DNA of 64,000 nt from Paenibacillus borealis (GTDB taxonomy: Bacteria > Bacillota > Bacilli > Paenibacillales > Paenibacillaceae), in contig NZ_CP009285.1 in assembly GCF_000758665.1 (NCBI RefSeq), positions 7,564,001-7,628,000 on the forward strand. Reading direction: 5' to 3'. A program made the translations under genes and the position numbers. Below are positions 36,125 to 45,300 of this stretch, in pieces (within the stretch, counting starts at the first letter, position 1; the number at the start of each line of letters is the position of its first letter). The notes under the pieces are model-generated. The model made no database searches. It was not told where the DNA came from and saw nothing but the letters and a program-made list of their open reading frames with translations.

Positions 36125-37327
36125 TTAAATCCCTGCCTGGGCTCTCAACATATCTGCTTTGTCGACACGTTCCCACGGAAGGTCAACATCTGTACGGCCA
36201 AAATGTCCATAAGCTGCGGTTTGTCTATAAATAGGCTTCCGCAAATCCAGCATTGAGATGATGCCTGCCGGACGAAGATCGAAATTGCTGCTGATAAGAT
36301 TAGCCAGCTTCTCTTCGCTGATCTTGCCTGTTCCGTATGTATCTACATTGATCGAGACAGGATTAGCCACACCAATCGCATAGGCCAGTTGGATTTCACA
36401 TTTGTCAGCAAGGCCGGCAGCAACCAGATTCTTCGCTACATAGCGTGCTGCATAAGCCGCAGAACGGTCAACTTTGGTCGGATCCTTACCGGAGAACGCG
36501 CCGCCGCCATGACGTGCATATCCGCCATATGTATCGACGATGATTTTACGTCCGGTCAGACCCGCGTCACCTTGAGGACCACCAATCACAAACCGGCCTG
36601 TCGGATTAATGAAATATTTAGTAGCCTCATCCAGTAATTCAGCCGGCACAACCGGTAGAATAACATGCTCTTTAATGTCAGCCTGGATTTGCTCAAGAGA
36701 AATTTCTTCTGCGTGCTGAGTGGATACTACAATTGTATCTACACGTACCGGTCTCTCATCCTGATATTCAATCGTTACTTGAGTCTTGCCATCCGGACGC
36801 AGATATTCCAGAGTTCCATTCTTCCGAACCTCCGCCAAGCGGCGGGCAATCCGGTGCGACAAGGCAATGGGAAGCGGCATAAGCTCAGGAGTTTCATTAG
36901 TGGCAAAACCAAACATCAAACCTTGATCACCAGCACCAATGTTGGCAGTTTCTTCAGCTACGAGCGCAGGATCCCTATTCTCCAGAGCAGCATTTACACC
37001 CTGGGCGATGTCAGCCGACTGCTCGTTTAATGAGCTGAGCACAGCGCAGGTATTGAAATCAAATCCGTATTTTGCACGGGTATAGCCGATTTCCTTAATC
37101 GTGTTACGGACAATTGCCGGGATATCCACATATTCGGACTTCGTACTAATCTCACCAATAACAAGCACGAGACCTGTTGCTACGGCTACCTCGCAAGCAA
37201 CCCGGGCATTGGGATCGTTAGTGAGAAATGCATCAAGTACCGCGTCGGATATCTGATCACAGATTTTATCCGGATGTCCCTCTGTGACGGACTCAGAAGT
37301 AAACAAATGACGCCCTTTAATAGACAT
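36125..37327 (-). CDS. metK: S-adenosylmethionine synthase
   Basis: A 400-residue enzyme making S-adenosylmethionine from methionine and ATP in the cytoplasm. Signatures are [12 protein letters not shown] at 10-21, G-A-G-D-Q-G near 115 and [16 protein letters not shown] near 257, covering the ATP, Mg and K sites. ATG 37327 follows GGAGG by 9 nt; a TTG two codons earlier overlaps the site spacing. Length is standard. No S-box core was recognised in the leader, although metK is often SAM-riboswitch controlled in Bacillus. Confidence 0.97.
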   Translation of the reverse strand: MSIKGRHLFTSESVTEGHPDKICDQISDAVLDAFLTNDPNARVACEVAVATGLVLVIGEISTKSEYVDIPAIVRNTIKEIGYTRAKYGFDFNTCAVLSSLNEQSADIAQGVNAALENRDPALVAEETANIGAGDQGLMFGFATNETPELMPLPIALSHRIARRLAEVRKNGTLEYLRPDGKTQVTIEYQDERPVRVDTIVVSTQHAEEISLEQIQADIKEHVILPVVPAELLDEATKYFINPTGRFVIGGPQGDAGLTGRKIIVDTYGGYARHGGGAFSGKDPTKVDRSAAYAARYVAKNLVAAGLADKCEIQLAYAIGVANPVSINVDTYGTGKISEEKLANLISSNFDLRPAGIISMLDLRKPIYRQTAAYGHFGRTDVDLPWERVDKADMLRAQAGI

Positions 37328-37396
37328 GTACAACTACCTCCCATATTATTATTCTGACACTGTATAAGGGGGCACCTTAGTAAAAAACAGGCCAAT

Positions 37397-37425
37397 ATAT
37401 TAAGTAGAATAATAAAATCTGATAA
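37397..37425 (-). promoter_or_regulatory. Downstream promoter candidate of metK
   Basis: Minus-strand TTATCA (37420-37425), 17-nt spacer, TAATAT (37397-37402). It lies after the hairpin at 37438-37469 and would give a terminator-free leader of about 60 nt. Confidence 0.5.
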
Positions 37426-37437
37426 GCCGGTTTATTC

Positions 37438-37469
37438 AAAAAATGAACCTTTTCCGCATGGAAAAGGTT
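37438..37469 (-). terminator. Terminator-like hairpin between SASP gene and metK
   Basis: Minus-strand AACCTTTTCC-ATGC-GGAAAAGGTT followed by CATTTTTT. The 10-bp stem is perfect. It may end the SASP transcript, but it also sits just downstream of a strong promoter (37490-37518). Confidence 0.75.
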
Positions 37470-37489
37470 TAAGGCTTTCCTCAAAAGTC

Positions 37490-37518
37490 ATATTATCTTA
37501 TTTACCGGGTGCTGTCAA
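37490..37518 (-). promoter_or_regulatory. Strong sigma-A promoter upstream of the metK leader hairpin
   Basis: Minus-strand TTGACA (37513-37518), 17-nt spacer, TAATAT (37490-37495). The predicted start near 37483 is about 14 nt before a terminator-like hairpin. Confidence 0.75.
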
Positions 37519-37529
37519 TTGAAGGCAGC

Positions 37530-37802
37530 TTATGTGAAAAGAGACTGCTCCGCCTGCTTGATCAACCTCTTTGTAATTTCCCCGCCTACAGATCCGTTAT
37601 CTCTGGAAGTAAGATGTCCCAGATACGGAGTACCGCCTGTTGATCCTGCTCCACCCACTGTCCCCAGTTCAGAGGCAAATTCCGTATCCATCCCACCGCC
37701 ATACGATGCTCCATATAATCCAAATTCAGAGGCGATCTCGTATTGCATTTGTTTCAGCATTGCCCGGCTCTCTGGTACAACTGTGCGATTAGTACGTGCC
37801 AT
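37530..37802 (-). CDS. Alpha/beta-type small acid-soluble spore protein
   Basis: A 90-residue DNA-binding spore protein that coats the chromosome in the dormant spore. The germination-protease site region Y-E-I-A-S-E-F-G-L (21-29) and the C-terminal G-G-E-I-T-K-R-L-I-K motif are conserved. Between them is a glycine/threonine-rich insert (about 32-60), so the protein is longer than typical 60-70-residue members. AGGAGG lies 9 nt before ATG 37802. A sigma-G promoter would be expected, but none was clear. Confidence 0.92.
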   Translation of the reverse strand: MARTNRTVVPESRAMLKQMQYEIASEFGLYGASYGGGMDTEFASELGTVGGAGSTGGTPYLGHLTSRDNGSVGGEITKRLIKQAEQSLFT

Positions 37803-37993
37803 GTTACAGCACCTCCTGTGAATTTTTTAAGATTACAGGTAGTATTGTGTGCACATTCCAGAGCTTCAAATCCGCTCAATGTTTGTCAGCTGTGGGAATG
37901 AGTTCCGGGTGTATGTTGAAACCAGTTATAGGGCATCCTTTATATAAGAAGGAAAACATAAGTTTACTGCTTACCAATGGGATGTGCAAATGC

Positions 37994-38563
37994 TTATTTC
38001 AAGGTGTATGAACCACGGACCATAACAACAAGACCTAATGTCTGACCGTTCTGCACCGTGATTCCACGTCCATCCCGTGGGAAAGATAACAGGTGATTCG
38101 TAGGAGCAGCCACGCCGTTTGCCAGATCCACACCATCTGTCAGATCAGCGACACCGTTAGCATCCTGGGAATAAATAATAGCCTTCCCTGCACGGACAAT
38201 AAATTCCGCACCTGCACCGGCAATTAGAGTCTGGCCGGGTTTAACATCAACGATCTCGCTGGTGTTACCAGTAGTTCCGGTACTCCCTGTACCTTGAGTT
38301 GGCGCTGTTGTCGGAGCTGCAGTCGCGGCAGGAGCATTCGTTGCAGTTGCGCTGGGAGCTTGCGTTGGGGTACTAATGGTTCCACCTTGCAAAGCCTTTT
38401 GGATCTGTTGATCTACATAGCTCTTTGTAACCACCGGATCATCTGCTGTTCCTGGTTGTGAGCCGACACTGGCGCCTTCAGCGGTAAGATTAAGCAATGT
38501 ACCCGCCCAAAGACCACCGGCTAACAGTACCGCAGACATCGTGACTTTCCAAACCGTTTTCAA
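37994..38563 (-). CDS. Secreted protein of unknown function
   Basis: A 189-residue exported protein with an N-terminal signal peptide (about 1-30). A short helix (V-T-K-S-Y-V-D-Q-Q-I-Q-K-A-L) is followed by a low-complexity Ala/Thr/Pro linker (about 64-100). A compact C-terminal domain of about 85 residues is rich in Gly/Val, with I-V-D-V-K-P-G-Q-T-L-I-A-G-A-G-A-E-F-I-V-R-A-G and F-P-R-D-G-R-G-I-T-V-Q-N-G-Q. That domain looks like a small beta-sandwich; no enzyme motif was found. The start is TTG 38563 with GAGGAGG 7 nt upstream. The S-layer gene ends 86 nt upstream with its own terminator. Confidence 0.75.
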   Translation of the reverse strand: MKTVWKVTMSAVLLAGGLWAGTLLNLTAEGASVGSQPGTADDPVVTKSYVDQQIQKALQGGTISTPTQAPSATATNAPAATAAPTTAPTQGTGSTGTTGNTSEIVDVKPGQTLIAGAGAEFIVRAGKAIIYSQDANGVADLTDGVDLANGVAAPTNHLLSFPRDGRGITVQNGQTLGLVVMVRGSYTLK

Positions 38564-38596
38564 CTAAATTCCTCCTCAACTCGGAATAAATGGCTA

Positions 38597-38631
38597 TAAA
38601 AAAAGAATAGCCTCCGAAGAGGCTATTCTTT
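38597..38631 (-). terminator. Terminator of the S-layer gene
   Basis: Minus-strand AAAGAATAGCC / GGCTATTCTTT stem, 8-nt loop, then a long T-tract. Strong. Confidence 0.9.
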
Positions 38632-38648
38632 GCTTCGGTAATCGGAGA

Positions 38649-41315
38649 TTACTTAGCGTATACTTCAGTTTCAGTAGTAATGCCATTGTTAGAAGTGTCA
38701 GTAATATTGGAAGTCTTCTTAACTGTAACCTTAATCGCATTTACATTGCTTGCGTTCAGGTCAGAGTATCCAGCCAGTGTCAGGTGCCATTTGTCAGCGT
38801 CGCTACCAGTACCTTCGTTTGCTGAAGTTACAGCAACTTCTGTACCGTTCACCAGAACAGTGAAGTCTCCGCCATCAACATTCTTAACTTTTTCGGAGAA
38901 TGTCAGAGTAAGCAGGCCAGTGTTACCAGCGTTAACAACAGCAGCAGTCAATGTAGGAGCTACACCGTCTGTCAGAACTGGCTTAATAACAGCCTTATCT
39001 GTAACAGTTGCAACGTTACCAGCAGTGTCAGTAAGACCGAATGCTACGAACTCAATAGCTTCAGTTTTGCTGATTCCGGACTTAGGTACGAATACTTTAG
39101 CAATAGCCTTCTTCAGTGCACTGCTAGCTGCACCACCATCAGTTCTTTCGATAAGAACGAATGAAGTACTAGGAAGAGCCTTGCTACCCAATGTGTAGCT
39201 TGAGTTTTCGCGAAGAGTTGCAGCGTTCAAGCCAACAGTATCTTCTACGTGTACATTGAATTGAATGAATCCAGCTTCTTCAGAAGCAGTTTCAGTGTAA
39301 GTAATACCTGTAACTGTTGGTCTGTCTGTGTCGTTGGAAGTTGTTGTTGCAGCAGTTACTACAACTGTTGCAGCAGCGGATTTATTACCGGCTTTGGACA
39401 AGTCCTTAACCAGTTCTTTGTCAATGCGGAGAGTGTAGTCACCGCTCAGACCAGTTACTTTAGGGAATGTCACTTTAGCGCCACTTACAACTTGACCAGA
39501 GAAATCAACGCCGGTAGTAACATAAGCACCAGTAGCGTTATTGATTACTCTAATTGTAGCTGGGGAACCAAGGAAAGTGATATCTTCATTGAAAGTAATT
39601 ACAAGGCCTTTGGAACCGTAAGTAGCACTTGCTACAGAAGGAGCTGTGCTGTCCTTAGTCAGGGAAATCTGCTGCGAAAGAGCTGTTCCCAGTGTGTTGC
39701 CCAAAGTATCACGCACTGTTGCACCGAACTGCAGTGTGCCAGTGAATGCGCCGGATGTAGGGAAGTCAAAGTTAGAAGGAACCTGCAATTTGATTGTGTC
39801 ACTATCTTCTTTAGTAATCACGTTCATATTGCCGATTTTGTCTCCGTCAGCTTTAAGCAAACCAACATTACCGTTGAAGGACTCGTAGCTAACTTTTTTG
39901 TTGAATTTAACATTAACGTACTGGTCGCTAACAGGAGTGATGCTCACAACTGTAGGAGCAGCAGTGTCAGAAACAACAGTTACAGTAGTCTTGATTGGAG
40001 CTGCAACGTTGCTTGCGAAGTCAGAAACGTTAGTCAGGGAGACATCATACGATGTGCCGCTGTTCAAAGTACCTGCAGTCAAGCTGAATGTATCAGCGGA
40101 TTCTCTGTATACAGAAGCAGCTACACCGTTAACAGTAGCGATGATGCCAGCTGGTTTAACAGGCTCGCTGAACTGAACGTATACTTTGTTTGTTGTAGTT
40201 TTAGCTACTGCGTTGATAGTTTTAACTGTTGGAGCAGCAACATCAGCTACAGAAATCAGCGTAGTGTAAGCAGCAACCGCTGAACCGGAAGTAGTCAGAA
40301 CATCATCGCTAACTACGATTGTGTATTGACCTTTCAGGTAGTCATATTCGTTAACGTTGAAAGTGATTGTCAATTCAGTACCAGCTGTGTTAAGGCTAGC
40401 AGAAGAACCAGCTGCTGTTACAGTTTGACCAGTAACAGTAACTACTTTAATCACATCAGCAATCAACTTGCCATCAGAGATTACTGAGTCTGCATCAATC
40501 GCACGGTTGAATTTAACAACCAGTTGCTTAGCGTTTGGAGCTTCTGCGGAAATTACCTTAGGAGCAGCCAAAGTTACTTTTGCAGTGTAATCTTTTTCAA
40601 GGTGTTTGAAGCTGATTGTTGTTTCAACGCCTTCTACAAGAGCAGTTGTCAATTCAACAGTTTGAGTTGTTTTGTCAGAGAATGTTACTACAACGCTTGT
40701 TGGGCTTACTGCTTCAGCAGAAGCTACAGTCAATGTAGGCTGTACGGACAATTGATCAACTGCATAAGCTGTGGAAACTACCAAAGAGCGGGTAGCGTTA
40801 GCTTTGAAGTTGGTTGTTTGTGCAACCAGACCAGCGTTGATAACTGCTTGAGCATAGCCCTTAGCCCATACAGAAGCGGAGTTATCAGTTGTAGTAGGTT
40901 GTTCCAGTTTCAAAGCGCGGAACAATACAGCCGCAACTTCTTCTACTGTAACTTTACCATTGTAGTCGAAGATACCTTTAACAGTATCTTTACCTTGCAT
41001 CAAGTTAGCTGCAGTAACAGCTTCGATGTAAGGAACAGCCCAGTTAGTAGCTGTGTAGCCTTTGTCTTTGTAAGACAACTTGCCAGTTACTTCAGTAAGA
41101 CCGAACAATTTAGTAACGATCTTAGCGAATTCTGCGCGAGTCAGATCTTTTTCAAGGTGAGCTTGACCATCTGGGTACCCATTGAGAATACCTTTAGCTG
41201 CCAAAGCGTCGAATGCCTGTTGTGGAGTTGCTTGTGCTGTTTCACCAAATGCTACAGAGGCAAACATCGAGAATGCCATTGCTGTAGATAATGCTACGGA
41301 TAAAATTTTCTTCAT
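38649..41315 (-). CDS. Probable major S-layer protein (N-terminal SLH, Ig-like repeats)
   Basis: An 888-residue exported protein. A signal peptide covers about residues 1-28. Three N-terminal SLH motifs follow (about 35-200), including D-L-T-R-A-E-F-A-K and G-I-L-N-G-Y-P-D-G. The remaining 650 residues are repeated Ig-like beta domains starting with D-x-x-A-P-T-V patterns. N-terminal SLH, high Thr/Val/Ala, a long multi-element leader (41316-41860) and a strong terminator are all typical of main S-layer genes. ATG 41315 has AAGGAGGAG about 10 nt upstream. An in-frame ATG at 41387 with AGGGGG upstream could give a longer form. Confidence 0.9.
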   Translation of the reverse strand: MKKILSVALSTAMAFSMFASVAFGETAQATPQQAFDALAAKGILNGYPDGQAHLEKDLTRAEFAKIVTKLFGLTEVTGKLSYKDKGYTATNWAVPYIEAVTAANLMQGKDTVKGIFDYNGKVTVEEVAAVLFRALKLEQPTTTDNSASVWAKGYAQAVINAGLVAQTTNFKANATRSLVVSTAYAVDQLSVQPTLTVASAEAVSPTSVVVTFSDKTTQTVELTTALVEGVETTISFKHLEKDYTAKVTLAAPKVISAEAPNAKQLVVKFNRAIDADSVISDGKLIADVIKVVTVTGQTVTAAGSSASLNTAGTELTITFNVNEYDYLKGQYTIVVSDDVLTTSGSAVAAYTTLISVADVAAPTVKTINAVAKTTTNKVYVQFSEPVKPAGIIATVNGVAASVYRESADTFSLTAGTLNSGTSYDVSLTNVSDFASNVAAPIKTTVTVVSDTAAPTVVSITPVSDQYVNVKFNKKVSYESFNGNVGLLKADGDKIGNMNVITKEDSDTIKLQVPSNFDFPTSGAFTGTLQFGATVRDTLGNTLGTALSQQISLTKDSTAPSVASATYGSKGLVITFNEDITFLGSPATIRVINNATGAYVTTGVDFSGQVVSGAKVTFPKVTGLSGDYTLRIDKELVKDLSKAGNKSAAATVVVTAATTTSNDTDRPTVTGITYTETASEEAGFIQFNVHVEDTVGLNAATLRENSSYTLGSKALPSTSFVLIERTDGGAASSALKKAIAKVFVPKSGISKTEAIEFVAFGLTDTAGNVATVTDKAVIKPVLTDGVAPTLTAAVVNAGNTGLLTLTFSEKVKNVDGGDFTVLVNGTEVAVTSANEGTGSDADKWHLTLAGYSDLNASNVNAIKVTVKKTSNITDTSNNGITTETEVYAK

Positions 41316-41438
41316 AACCTTTTTTTCTCCTCCTTGGACGTTCATGAACTGAGATTTTTCTTTAGTTGGGTAGCTCATGTCACTCATTAGCCGATGCACC
41401 CCCTTTCCCGAGTTGAGCATATTAAGTATAAATAATGT

Positions 41439-41456
41439 CTGTGACGGGTATCACAG
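41439..41456 (-). promoter_or_regulatory. CRP-like palindrome or hairpin in the S-layer leader
   Basis: Perfect inverted repeat CTGTGA-N6-TCACAG. On RNA it is a 6-bp hairpin; as DNA it matches the E. coli CRP consensus TGTGA-N6-TCACA. Confidence 0.5.
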
Positions 41457-41512
41457 AAACTTGTAAACAGGTTCAAGGCAGACTAATACTAGATTCCTAA
41501 TTCTACCTAAGT

Positions 41513-41541
41513 ATTATACAATGTGCCTCTAGTCACGTAAA
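41513..41541 (-). promoter_or_regulatory. Proximal promoter of the S-layer gene
   Basis: Minus-strand TTTACG (41536-41541), 17-nt spacer, TATAAT (41513-41518). It implies a leader of about 190 nt. Confidence 0.65.
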
Positions 41542-41757
41542 GCTAATTTTTCCATCCGGCAGTAAGCTTCATTCCATAATGGCCATTAGGCATTTGCCTT
41601 GTGTAAGTGACTCTACACCTTAAACGCATTAGTTCCGAGAAAGTTGCGCTTTGTTCAAAAAAACTTTTTTTCTTTTTTGTGTCCCGGCCCCGTTCCAATA
41701 GAAGAACCTTATGTATGTTCTACTAACTATTGTTAATGTTGGGTGGCTACGGGAATC

Positions 41758-41787
41758 AGTATAGCATAGACGGTTTCCAAACGTCAT
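41758..41787 (-). promoter_or_regulatory. Distal promoter candidate of the S-layer gene
   Basis: Minus-strand ATGACG (41782-41787), 18-nt spacer, TATACT (41758-41763). It would give a leader of about 440 nt. Confidence 0.4.
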
Positions 41788-41860
41788 TAAGCAATATTTG
41801 TTAAGTTAATAAACATAATCTGCCTTCTTCAAACTCTAAAACCACTATCCTCTGACAAAA

Positions 41861-41890
41861 CAAAAAGCGCCGTTTCCGGCGCTCTTTTTT
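41861..41890. terminator. Terminator after the 113-residue gene
   Basis: AGCGCCG-TTTC-CGGCGCT stem flanked by an A-tract and a T-tract; works on the minus strand for the small gene and could also stop plus-strand transcripts. Confidence 0.88.
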
Positions 41891-41902
41891 ATGGCATATG
41901 AA

Positions 41903-42244
41903 CTAACGGATCTTCATTGATAGTTGAATCAATTCCTGACGCTTCTCAGGACTGGCATTTACATTCTCATACATAGCATCAATCGCCCCACGATTCTCAC
42001 GGTAGCTCTTCTCATGTTTGATCGTAGCATGCGACCATTCAATCAATGCATTCTCGGCAATAACGAGGTCATTATATGCATCATGGAACCCTGTAAACAA
42101 TACCAGCTCTTCCATCAGTTCCTGTGTAATCTCCTGTAGCGCGCGTTTTGCGGCAATTTCCTTCTCCAGGATTTTGGCTCTATTCTCAAACATATTCTTT
42201 GCTCTCGTGTAATCCAGCTGTGCTTTTGATAAAATCGGTTTCAT
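41903..42244 (-). CDS. Small helical hypothetical protein
   Basis: A 113-residue protein without a recognised domain. It is almost entirely helical, with heptad-like stretches rich in Glu, Lys and Ala (K-I-L-E-K-E-I-A-A-K-R-A-L-Q-E-I, then A-E-N-A-L-I-E-W-S-H), suggesting a coiled-coil or helical hairpin. No signal peptide or membrane segment, so cytoplasmic. AAAGGTGA precedes ATG 42244. It has its own promoter, overlapped by a perfect palindrome (42263-42279), and a terminator, so it is a monocistronic, probably regulated unit between two surface-protein genes. Confidence 0.75.
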   Translation of the reverse strand: MKPILSKAQLDYTRAKNMFENRAKILEKEIAAKRALQEITQELMEELVLFTGFHDAYNDLVIAENALIEWSHATIKHEKSYRENRGAIDAMYENVNASPEKRQELIQLSMKIR

Positions 42245-42262
42245 CGATGGCTTTCACCTTTC

Positions 42263-42279
42263 AGAAAATATTATTTTCT
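42263..42279. promoter_or_regulatory. Perfect 17-bp palindrome over a -10 element
   Basis: AGAAAATA-T-TATTTTCT covers the -10 of the promoter at 42268-42297; a candidate repressor operator. Confidence 0.55.
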
Positions 42280-42297
42280 AAGTTATTGTAACGTAAA
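42268..42297 (-). promoter_or_regulatory. Promoter of the 113-residue gene
   Basis: Minus-strand TTTACG (42292-42297), 18-nt spacer, TAATAT (42268-42273); leader of under 20 nt. Confidence 0.6.
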
Positions 42298-42344
42298 ACG
42301 GTGCAGATTACAAAAGTTAATGTGTGCAGTATGTAATTAAATTA

Positions 42345-42381
42345 CAATAAAACAGGTCCGCGAACAGTTTTTCGCGGACCT
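42345..42381 (-). terminator. Terminator of the 1300-residue SLH gene
   Basis: Minus-strand AGGTCCGCGAA / TTCGCGGACCT stem (11 bp, perfect), then GTTTTATTG. Confidence 0.85.
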
Positions 42382-42399
42382 GCTGTTCAAGTAGTCACA

Positions 42400-45300
42400 T
42401 TAGTTGAAGGTTTTCGGGAAGATGCTTGTGCTCTTCTGCAGCAGTGCTACAGCAATTTTACCGGCTTCCGCTCTTGTAAGCTTGCCCTTTGGATTGAAAT
42501 TATATACAGGCTTAGCTTGACCCGTAATCGTTGTTGCATTGCCTTCCATAATCTTCGCTTTCGACACTGCCTCAATGGCAGGTCTCGAATAGAAGTCCAT
42601 ACTGCCGGAGTCAACGAATGACTTCCCTAGGCTTGTTAACAACTTGGCGTCGTTAGCAGACATCTTCAGCTTAAGGGCTCTGGCGATCATTACCGCAGCC
42701 TGCTCACGGGTCAGTGATTGGTCAGGACCGAAGAATCCGTCACTAAGACCGGTAATAATCCCTGCTCTCGCTGCTGTTTCAATGCTTTTGAAGTTCCATG
42801 TTGTTGAAACAGCTTCTGGTACGATATCGAAGAATGTTTGTTTATTTGGATCATAATTCAGCGGAATACTCAACCCTGTTACAAGCAAGGTAGCAAATTC
42901 TCCGCGGGTTGTTGTATCATCAGCTCCAAAAGCATCGGATCGGATGTTGGTCATGATGCCTTTAGAATATAGGCCATTCAGTATATTTCTCGCCCACGGG
43001 TGATTGGTGATATCCGTGAATCCTCTGCGCAGCTTCATTACGGTATAATAACCGAACTCATCGAAGGGTACCGTAACCGTGTGGTTTTTGGTATCCACCT
43101 CTCCGCCAATATTCTCCCACTTCCCTGCATCGGTATATCGGAAAACAGTAACAGTCGTCCCGACCTCATCCACTATGCTGGAGTTAAAGCTTAACGTCAG
43201 CTCTCCGCGCTGTGACGGGACAATTTTGCGTGTGGAACTGTATTGCGTGAAATATCCTTCTATAGAATAAGGAGCAATTCCGTTCGTCGCTGGCAGATAG
43301 GATTGTGAGCCTTGGGTTCCCGACTCTCCTAGCCCGCCGTTCAGCCAATAAATATCCGATACTCTGGAGAAATTATTGGTAGTGGCTGTCGAGGTAAATC
43401 TCAGTACAAGCTCTTGCGGAATGACCAGCGGAAGCTTCCCGCCAAGAGTACGGCTGTCCGAAGGACTGACATTAATGATATTCCCGTAATCATTAGTCCG
43501 CTCTACCACGCCGTCCACGGGATCGGCAATCCCAAACAGCAGTTTCGTATCCGGATAATATTTAGCAGCCCCTGTTGTTGTGTAGCCCTTCATAATTGTC
43601 CCTTTCGGGAATGAAAGCTGCAGCGCTTTGTTAAATACAGTGTATTTCGTCGCTACCTTCTCTGCCATATACTGAGTATCGATCTGTATAGCACTCGCAT
43701 AATAAACAGATATCGTATCGTTCAGGGTAGAATCGGCCCGGACGATTTGAATTTTGATCGTTGTTGCCTTATCCGGTTTCAAGCCTACAAAATCATAAGT
43801 GAAGCGGTTCTCAAGATCTGTACGCTTCACAGCCTCATACTTATCAATCATAACCTTGGTTGCACCTTCAGCTTCAATATCGAAGCGGACAAAGTTCTTA
43901 TTCACTACAATCTGATCCCCGACTGTTGCTACAGGGGACAAGACCCTGTAAGGAGATACCTCACGTACGATTTCAAGCCGCTGCGTTGTTCTTGCTCCAG
44001 TCTTGTTGATTAGCTCCATGGTGTATACGTGGCTTCCAGGAGCATCAAATTTGAAATCCCGCAGACGCAGAATGAAATCTTTGCTGCTGCCGTAATAATC
44101 AAAATATATTCCGGTTGGATTAGATGGTACAGGGCCAAGCAGCTTATCCGTGGTACCCAGCATATCCGCAGTACCTGTTGAGGTGAAAATCAACTCTGAC
44201 CCTCTATAGAGGTTCATGGTCGTCGCTCCACCACCCCGGAGCACCAGATCATAGCTCTCAGCATTGGTAGTGTACTTTTCATCTTTATAGACGAATTCTG
44301 CAGGCAATGCGAGAATTTTATTGCGCTCAGTTTCATTGCTTAATGACTGGGTCGAGAAGGCAGTACGCCCGGTTCCTACTGCCGGATGAAACTGCGTCAA
44401 ATTCGATACATTAGTATCAATAATATATATCTTAAGCTCCTTGGTGATGATCCGCTGATTCTGGCCGTTATCCTGGGATATCCCGGTGAATACAATCTTA
44501 TTCTCTCCATAGACCAGCGGACCGGACTGGGTGATCCACAAATCGAAACTGAAGGTCTGTTTGTCTTTATCTACACCTAAAGCAAATTTATTAACGCGTG
44601 TATTTCCAGCACTGTCTTTGGTATCGGGGAGGAGATTGCTGTCAATCCCGTTAATCTGAACCTGAGCACTCACGAAATTCTCGAACCCGATATATTCACC
44701 TGAAACCTTCATGCTCGTCTCAGCAGCAGAATTAAACTCGTATGTCTGTCCATCCTGCAAGCTGCTTACGTAGATATAGTTCTTGGATATATACGAAATA
44801 TCTGCATTATAGTAGGAATTAGATGTTCCATATCGGAACTGTACCTTCTGTTGTCCGTTGGAGAAACCGGTGATTTTGTAAATGTACTCGTTAGTTCCCT
44901 GACCAGTCATTCCAGTGATAGGCGGATCTGTCAAAGCCAGCGCTTTGTTACTAAGCGGGAGATAATTGGCCGATAATTTGGCAGTGCCGACGCCTACATT
45001 GGTTTTGACCAGAATGTAGAAGTTATCCTTCTCCATCTGTTGTCCGTTCAGAGGCAGTTTGGAGATGTTTGAGATGCTGCCCGAACCTGTATATCCCGGA
45101 AGGTAATACATATCAGTAATTACAACTTCTCCCGGCAGATATCTATAAGAGTAGACCAACGAAGAGCTATAAGTGCCATAGTCTACGGCCAGAGTAAATT
45201 CGGTTAGTCCTGTGACAAGCGTTAAGTCAGCCTGCGTTGTGAATTTAACCAATTTGTACGCAGGGGTCACTCCGTCAGCGCCGGGAATGGTTAACTCCTG

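Larger units (their letters stand above)
41316..41902 (-). promoter_or_regulatory. Long upstream region of the S-layer gene
   Basis: No separate gene. It contains two candidate promoters (41513-41541 and 41758-41787), a TGTGA-N6-TCACA palindrome (41439-41456), a second in-frame start with its own Shine-Dalgarno, and the bidirectional terminator at 41861-41890. Confidence 0.6.

Noticed and set aside
37328..37500. SAM riboswitch (S-box) in the metK leader
   Set aside because: Looked for the conserved GAGGGA/GCAACC-type core and kink-turn; none was recognised by eye. A covariance search would be decisive.
37803..37880. Sigma-G promoter for the SASP gene
   Set aside because: No CATNNTA element at correct spacing to a -35 could be found by eye.
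39249..40283. 344-codon plus-strand frame
   Set aside because: Antisense to the S-layer gene; the Ser/Cys/Asn-rich translation mirrors its Thr/Val codon bias and has no recognisable start signals.
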